NCBI GenBank assembly: GCA_037957365.1 | Contig: JARHVA010004088.1 | Span: 1,503,501 to 1,567,500, forward strand | From: Torreya grandis | Taxonomy: Eukaryota; Streptophyta; Pinopsida; Cupressales; Taxaceae | DNA: 64,000 nt | Reading direction: 5' to 3' | Shown: positions 58,480 through 64,000 of the stretch, piece by piece | Position numbering within the stretch: position 1 is the stretch's first letter | Layout of the letters: every line of letters begins with the position of its first letter | The notes under the pieces: generated by a model | What the model saw: only the letters and a program-made list of their open reading frames with translations | Told to the model about the DNA's origin: nothing | Databases searched by the model: none | Position numbers and translations under genes: made by a program

Positions 58480-59480
58480 ATGTTAGCAACACAAGAACAA
58501 AGAGCTAGAGCATTATCTAAAATTACAAGTTTCATTGAGTATGAATTTAGGGTATTGGAGATGATGGGATTACCCTACATTTCCTAGATGCCATATATCT
58601 AAGTTGATAGGCCACTAATGATGCTGTTAGTCAAGAGATAGCATAGTGAGATGATCACATTTCACCTACTGACAGGTGAGATGACTATGACATTAGAGGA
58701 CATATGGTGGATCCTAAGGATCCTAATATGGGTAACATGGGTGTATTGGGATAGAGACCATAGGTGACTAAACTCTATAGGATTTTTGGTGAGGATTTAA
58801 TTTCAATTGTGAGAGGAAACATAGACATTAATGCATGCATGGCTTTAGGGATAGATTCATTGGCGATTATGCTCATGAGTATTGGCAATGGCATCATGCT
58901 ACTTGACAAGAGAGGTAAATTATGTCATGTTAGTTTGTTATATGTTATAGGTGACATGATGGATATGGGGGAGAGGTTTTCAAAGGGGCCTTGTGTATTG
59001 ACTCATTTGTATAGATATTTTCATGATGTATTTTATTTAGATGAGAAAGAGATAGGTTATGTGACTCCACTACAAGTATAGTGTTGGGATCACATTCTTG
59101 TGTAATAACCCATTGGGCATATGAGTGTTATAGCAGATGAGTAGATTGCATATGTATGGCATATGATTATAGGGACACATAGACCACATTTAGGAGATTT
59201 AGAGTTTTAGAGGAGAGAACTAGATAAGATTGTAGATGAATAGATTATATGGATATAGACTTCCAATAGGCACAAGATGTACTATGCATGTATTATATGA
59301 TGATTTAGTGCTATATTATGGGTGTACATGATTAAATTATTGATAGATATCAACCAAATAGATTTTTTCTTTAGTTTGGTGTGAGGTAAGACATTCCAAT
59401 AGGGCCACATGTGTTTGTATGATCTATCAAGGAGAGAACATAGTGGGGGCATGCCATTGATCCTAGTATTTTAGAGCATA
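58480..59480 (+). pseudogene. Plant mobile domain (MAIN-like) protein, antisense to Ty3-4
   Basis: From an ATG at 58480. VDRPLMMLLVKR and TFHLLTGEMTMTLEDIWWIL (58588-58704) match the hallmark of the plant mobile domain, the 'F-H-L-x-x-G-E-M-T-x-T-L-x-D' block. After a frameshift before 58764 the frame continues: GNGIMLLDKRGKLCHVSLLY, VLTHLYRYFHDVFY and TPLQV-CWDHILV (to about 59110), the usual second half. Further in-frame pieces, RRELDKIVDE near 59215 and FSLV-GKTF near 59375, fit the RQFG region. There are stops at several Trp and Gln sites. Such domains occur in host nuclear MAIN/MAIL proteins, in MULEs, and, as I recall, in antisense extra ORFs of Tat retroelements. Here it faces a Tat integrase, which favours the last. 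Confidence 0.78.
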
Positions 59481-60370
59481 ACTAGATGATTGTATAGATA
59501 GTGACTTAGGATGATAGGATAGATGTTATTTATGTGGGTAAAGTATTGGATATGTGAAGTGGTGTGCCATATAATGGCCTATCAAGCTTATAGTTCCATA
59601 TGCACCTCCTCATACATGGAGATAGAGATTAGTTGCTAGCTTGGGTAGAGACCCATAAGGTATAAGTATTGGGGTGAGGATCATGGAAGTTGTTATTGGT
59701 TAGAGAGGAGGGATACATGGATTAGGGGATGGTCATAAAACATGGATATAAGAATGAGTAGATGGTCAGAGGGGATTGAGGATGGATGAGACATGGTTAG
59801 AGGATGTGGAGGTGATAAAGTAGAGTGTGGAGGAGGATACAAAGATGAGAACTAATGAATAAGAGCCTATGGGATGAGGAGAGACACCTTTAGTTATCAT
59901 TTATAATGATTTAGATATGAGACTTGTGATAAAGACTCAAATAGAGGGTGGAGAGATTATAGGGTGAGGGATTTGTTGTATTAGTTGGATTATTGACATA
60001 GTATGTAGAGACACAAAAAGTAGTTGACACAAGATTAATATATAGGTATCAAAGAGAGAGACATAGTATAGATTGAGTTATTAGAGGCTATGGTACTATT
60101 GGTAGGAAAGGGATAGGTGGTGACCTTGGATAAGGTCATGCAAGCTATGGAACAAGCTACTTATTATTGGAGTTCATATGAGGAGGTCATTTCATGAGCA
60201 CAATGAGAACCTTCATACAAAGAGTACTCAAATAGGAGGTATTTATCAAGGAGATCAGTATAGCTTATTGATTCAAAGATATCTATCAAGTAGGTATCAT
60301 AGTAAGTTATGGGTCTTTTTAGGAGTACTCACAGAGGCGTGAGCCAAGTTTGATGATAGATGCCCCATTT
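59481..60370 (+). pseudogene. Degraded C-terminal tail of the mobile-domain ORF
   Basis: No conserved domain. Plus-strand frames contain Arg/Tyr/Ser-rich scraps (IQRYLSSRYHSK near 60275) and Gly/Asp/Glu-rich stretches near 59740-59960 (many GGA/GAT words). These are compatible with the disordered tail that follows the domain in transposon-linked copies. Many stops. Confidence 0.4.
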
Positions 60371-60457
60371 ACAGGGTAAGGAGAGACTTTATATATATGT
60401 GATTATGATGTATCGATGTGTATTTTTTATATGTATCATTGTATAGACACATTCAAG

Positions 60458-60458
<1 letters not shown>

Positions 60459-60526
<68 letters not shown>
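60459..60526. repeat. (TA)34 microsatellite
   Basis: 68 bp of perfect TA. The Ile/Tyr-repeat ORF that spans it is an artefact of the repeat. Confidence 0.96.
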
Positions 60527-60527
<1 letters not shown>

Positions 60528-62279
60528 TGTTATTATTATTAATTTATGTATGGATTATGATTTACGTGGATAGATATGGTATGGATGGTAATTATTTTCC
60601 TACATTTTGACTTATAATAGCACATGTTAATATTTTTCAACATTTATTATGGTAGAAAAATGAAATAAATGATTTTTTTATGTATATATGGTTTGGTAGT
60701 TTCCTTGTGTTCTATTTTAACCTTTCATTGGATTTACAACATGAATAAGTAAGTTTTGAGCAAACTAAATTTTAATTTAGTATAAAATAATAATCACCAC
60801 TAATATAAAATAATCATGATGAAAATTTATGTTTTTATACATAAGTACTAAAAATATTAATTTGTGCAAAATAAAATGTGTCATGATATGTAAAAATCAT
60901 AAACACACTATAATGTAACACAACAATTTTGACACAAAAAAAATCAAGACAAAGTTGTAAGATGTGCAATATGAAGTGCATCATGATATGTGAAATAATA
61001 ATAACATTATATTATAATGTATAAAATGACTTTGATAAAAATAAAGAAAAAAAAATGATTGAAAACAAGACAAATGTAGACTAAAAGAGAAAAAGGTTTG
61101 CATAAAAAGGACAAGATAAGATAATTAAATGATGAGACTAACAAGACACATGACAAGATAACTTAAGCAAATCAACCAAAATTAATAAGATAACAAGATT
61201 TAAATAGATTAACCAAAGATAAGATTTATCAAACTAACCAAAAAAGACAAGACAATAAGATTTATCAAATTAACAAAAATTGACTATAAATGACAACATA
61301 TTAAAATATTAAAAAGATAAGTTTAAACAAAACAAGGACAAATCATAAGTGAAAACAAAAACTAAAAGAAAACAACACCTAAAAAGGAATCAAAAATATT
61401 TGAATTAACATCCTAGGCTAGGTTTGAGACTTTTGGAAGCCAATGTCCATGACCATATGGAATGATCAATGAAGAAGTTTTGAAAAGAACTATATGGATT
61501 CAGATAAGAAAAAATGAATTTGCATACCATATGTGAAGATAATGAAACCATGTTTGGGGGTAATGGGATGATGGGTATGATGATGGATGAGTTGACCTTA
61601 GAGATGCCATGTTTAAAAGTGGTGCTTGCATAATTAACCTTAGACAAAGTTTGTGTGGGCATATTAGGCTAGATGTAGTTATCCCAATATGGGAAGTGAT
61701 GAAAAAATGGGTTGAGTGATGAAGTGTTATGCATGTGATGAATGGATGCACAATTTTCCCTCCCAAGAAATATGAATGAATGGTGTTGATGCATGGTTTG
61801 AAATCTATCTAGGATGGTAGACATGGATAGGTAAAGTTTTTATGTGTAGTTAGAATGTGAAAGAATTAGTAATACATAAGATGTTCCTCTAAAATGAGTA
61901 ATAACATAATTACACAAGTACAAAGATCAAACCATAAGCTATAATGCTATGAAATGGATGGTGAGATAAGTGACAATGTGGGAATATAATTGTAGTGGGA
62001 TGCCCCCAAGTAATTAGGGTGAATATAGAAAATAGATTATTCATGGCTTTAGAAACCTAGTTTTCACCATGGTACTTGTTCAAAGCACCAGTAAACTAGT
62101 TTTCACTTGTGAACAAACCATTTTTCTCTTTTTATCAATTTTTTTTAAAAAAAAATTTACTTCTTTTTTTTATTTTTCAAATTTTTTTATTGATTTTTTT
62201 TTACCTTTATATTTTTATTTTTTGGTTTTTTTGTTTTGATTTTTTGACACCTAAGATATAAAAACAACATTTAAAATAA
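60527..62279. other. Segment between the mobile-domain ORF and Ty3-4 integrase
   Basis: AT-rich; A- and ACAAGA-rich around 61060-61380. Overlapping minus ORFs at 61405-61766 have no recognised product. A minus-strand ACTTGGGGGCATCCC (61997-62011) resembles a Tat polypurine tract and is the alternative candidate for the Ty3-4 3' end. No LTR start TG adjoins it. Confidence 0.4.
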
Positions 62280-63340
62280 GTTAGGCATATAATCTCTTAA
62301 CTGCATGATGTTCATAGGTTCATCAAGCTCCTCTCCATCTATTTTGGCCAATCTATAAGCTCCTAATCCATATCTGGAAATAATCATATACTGGCCCAAT
62401 TAATTGGGTTTAAATTTTCCTTTTTTCTTCTTCTCAGCATTAGAATTCTGTTGGTTTTCCTTTAGAACAAGATATCTGATTTCAAACTCCATATATTTTA
62501 TCTATTTATTATAGCTATGATAGAGGAAATTTTTGCACTCTTGTAAATTGTTTAAGGCATTAAGTCATTTCTCATCTAGAAGATAGAGTTCACTAAGGTG
62601 TGAAGTGTGGTAGGATTCTTCATCAATAATGCTTTGTATGGATATGCACAAATATGGAATCTCAACTTCTATAGGTAGAATAGACACACTACCATAAATA
62701 AGTGAATAAGGAGTTACCCCCATGGGTTTATGGATGCTAGTGTGATATGCCCAGAGGGAAAGATAAAGCTATGTGTTCTAATCATGACCAACTTCATTAA
62801 CAACTTTTTTAAGGATTCAGATAATGCTTTATTTGTTACCTATACTTGTTTTTTTCCTTGTGAGTAATATGTAGTGGGACATTTGTGATTTATGTGGTAG
62901 GTTTTACAAAGGGACTTGACTTATTTATTATTGAATGATGTTTTGTTATCATAGATAATAGTGGAAGGGATATTGAAGCAATAAATAATGTGGTTTAGAA
63001 TGAAATTAGAAATATCTTTTAAAGTGACATATGTAAGGGGTATTCTTCAACCCACTTGGTAAAATATTTAGTGGTGGTAATAATGTGTTTTATACCATTA
63101 GATGAATTAGGATTGATTTTTTTAATGAGATCTAACCCCCATGTGGAGAATGGCCAAGGTATGGTAATAGGTTATAAATTTTATGAAGGGTTTTGTATGA
63201 GGTTACCATGATTTTGACAAGGTATGAATTTTTTAACATAAATGAATGAATCAAATTCTATTTTAGACCAATAATAAGCTACACGTAAAATCATTTTAGC
63301 TAAGACTATGCTACTAGAATGCACACCTCATATTCCCTCA
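62280..63340 (-). pseudogene. Ty3-4 integrase (Tat type)
   Basis: Minus order. Zinc finger: REVHEGI-GVHSSS near 63360-63320 and YYWSKIEFDSFIYVKK with IPCQNHG (63275-63215). Core: WPFSTWGLDLIKKINPNSSN near 63160-63100, with the first Asp in GLDLI, and YFTKWVEEYPL near 63065. HTSIHKPMGVTPYSLIYG and VSILPIEVEIPYL (62745-62650) are the Tat-type post-core block, then LYLLDEK-LNALNNLQE near 62580-62530. KGKFKPN-LGQYMII and YGLGAYRLAKIDGEELDEP (62420-62310) form the GPY-like end, and NIMQLRDYM closes it near 62285. Several stops and at least one frame change. Confidence 0.85.
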
Positions 63341-63599
63341 TGAACTTCTCTAATAATTAAGGTAGATTATTTAGAATTTAAACAAAATAAAAATGTTCCA
63401 TCATTGCCTCTTCGATATAAAGTGTTGCTAAGAATTATGTAATGATATGTACATTGGAAAAATGATTTACATTGGTTGTGGGATAAGTTGGGTGGCAGTG
63501 TGTTATCATGGACATATGAATAAATTCAAAATACCAAGGAGAAGTGGGAGAAACCACCTCATATACCATTTAAAAATTAGGCATGTCATATGCTAGAGT

Positions 63600-64000
63600 A
63601 ATCTACAATAAATTTATTGTGTTTTATGTTAAGATCAATTTATGAACTAATGGTTTCCATGGCATCTATTGCCCTATTATTGATCCATGGTACTTGTTCA
63701 AATTGGATAAATGTAAAAGAAAACTTTAGACTATCTACCATCCTCTTGTATGGGATTAAATTATCATCATGATCTTGAAATTCATTAGTTACTTGGTTAA
63801 TGATTAATTTAGAATCACCAAAGGCAAACAGATGTTGGATACCCCATTATATGGCAAGTTTGAGACAATGTATGAGATCTTTTTATTCTATTTCATGCAA
63901 GGTCAAATTTTTGACTCAATTCTAAATTATTTTGGAATACAATCCCCATTTAGTGTGACTAATAGAATACCAGCCCCTAAACCATGGTTTATGAAGGAAC
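63600..64000 (-). pseudogene. Ty3-4 second RNase H, C-terminal part (runs off the window)
   Basis: FGDSKLIINQVTNEFQDHDD near 63815-63755 carries the third catalytic Asp of an archaeal-like RNase H. IPYKRMVDSLKFSFTFIQFE and VPWINNRAIDAMETISS (63745-63640) follow, with the final Asp in RAIDAM kept. It lies directly upstream of integrase, as in Tat elements with two RNase H domains. RT and the first RNase H are beyond 64000. Confidence 0.82.

Noticed and set aside
58480..59480. Intact host MAIN-like gene
   Set aside because: The mobile domain is real, but stops, a frameshift and its place among Tat sequences argue for a transposon-linked pseudogene.

Overview
This 64 kb window reads as intergenic DNA from a large seed-plant nuclear genome, made almost entirely of nested, decayed LTR retrotransposons. 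Three things support a plant source: tRNA-iMet-type primer sites, Ty3 (Tat-like and Tekay/Del-like) and Ty1/copia domains of plant type, and a plant mobile domain. The AT-rich, old, deeply nested sequence with multi-kilobase LTRs fits a gymnosperm or another very large genome, but the species is an inference. I see no intact host gene, rRNA, tRNA or CRISPR array.

Layout, left to right. (1) 1-7479: the edge of a minus-strand copia element, whose LTR (163-278 plus 7273-7479) is split by a complete 7.0 kb non-autonomous LTR element (279-7267, target duplication ATAGC). (2) 7480-18777: a plus-strand Ty3 element, 'Ty3-1', with protease, a truncated RNase H, RT, RNase H, integrase and a 3.1 kb 3' LTR. 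It is interrupted by copia-A (9211-13790, target duplication ACCAT). (3) 18811-27883: copia-B, minus strand, target duplication GTATC, itself holding a small non-coding element, copia-C (22099-24766, target duplication ACAAC). (4) 27884-40000: an older minus-strand Tat-type element, 'Ty3-2', with RT, RNase H, a second RNase H and integrase at 27884-30480 and gag/protease remains at about 37670-38760. The two parts are separated by a 6.35 kb LTR-like block (31205-37556) that resembles the Ty3-1 LTR in inverted orientation. (5) 40034-43911: gag/protease remains of another minus-strand Ty3 element ('Ty3-3') and an LTR start with polypurine tract and TATA box. (6) 44804-57976: a 13.2 kb Tekay/Del-like element with LTRs of 4.0 and 4.6 kb. 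(7) 57977-64000: a plant-mobile-domain pseudogene on the plus strand, then the integrase and second RNase H of a minus-strand Tat element ('Ty3-4') that runs off the right edge.

Nesting order. Ty3-2 is probably the oldest host. Ty3-1 seems to have entered its integrase region, and copia-B landed 28 bp (18778-18805) plus its 5 bp target copy past the end of Ty3-1. When the inserts are removed in thought, the reading frames or LTR halves rejoin at several sites. All coding regions carry stop codons, so nothing here looks able to move by itself.

Most interesting: a mobile-domain ORF antisense to a Tat gag-pol; a non-autonomous LTR family carrying an internally duplicated protein module; a palindromic GACGTC array present in both LTRs and the interior of copia-A; and an in-frame deletion fusing a truncated RNase H to RT in Ty3-1.
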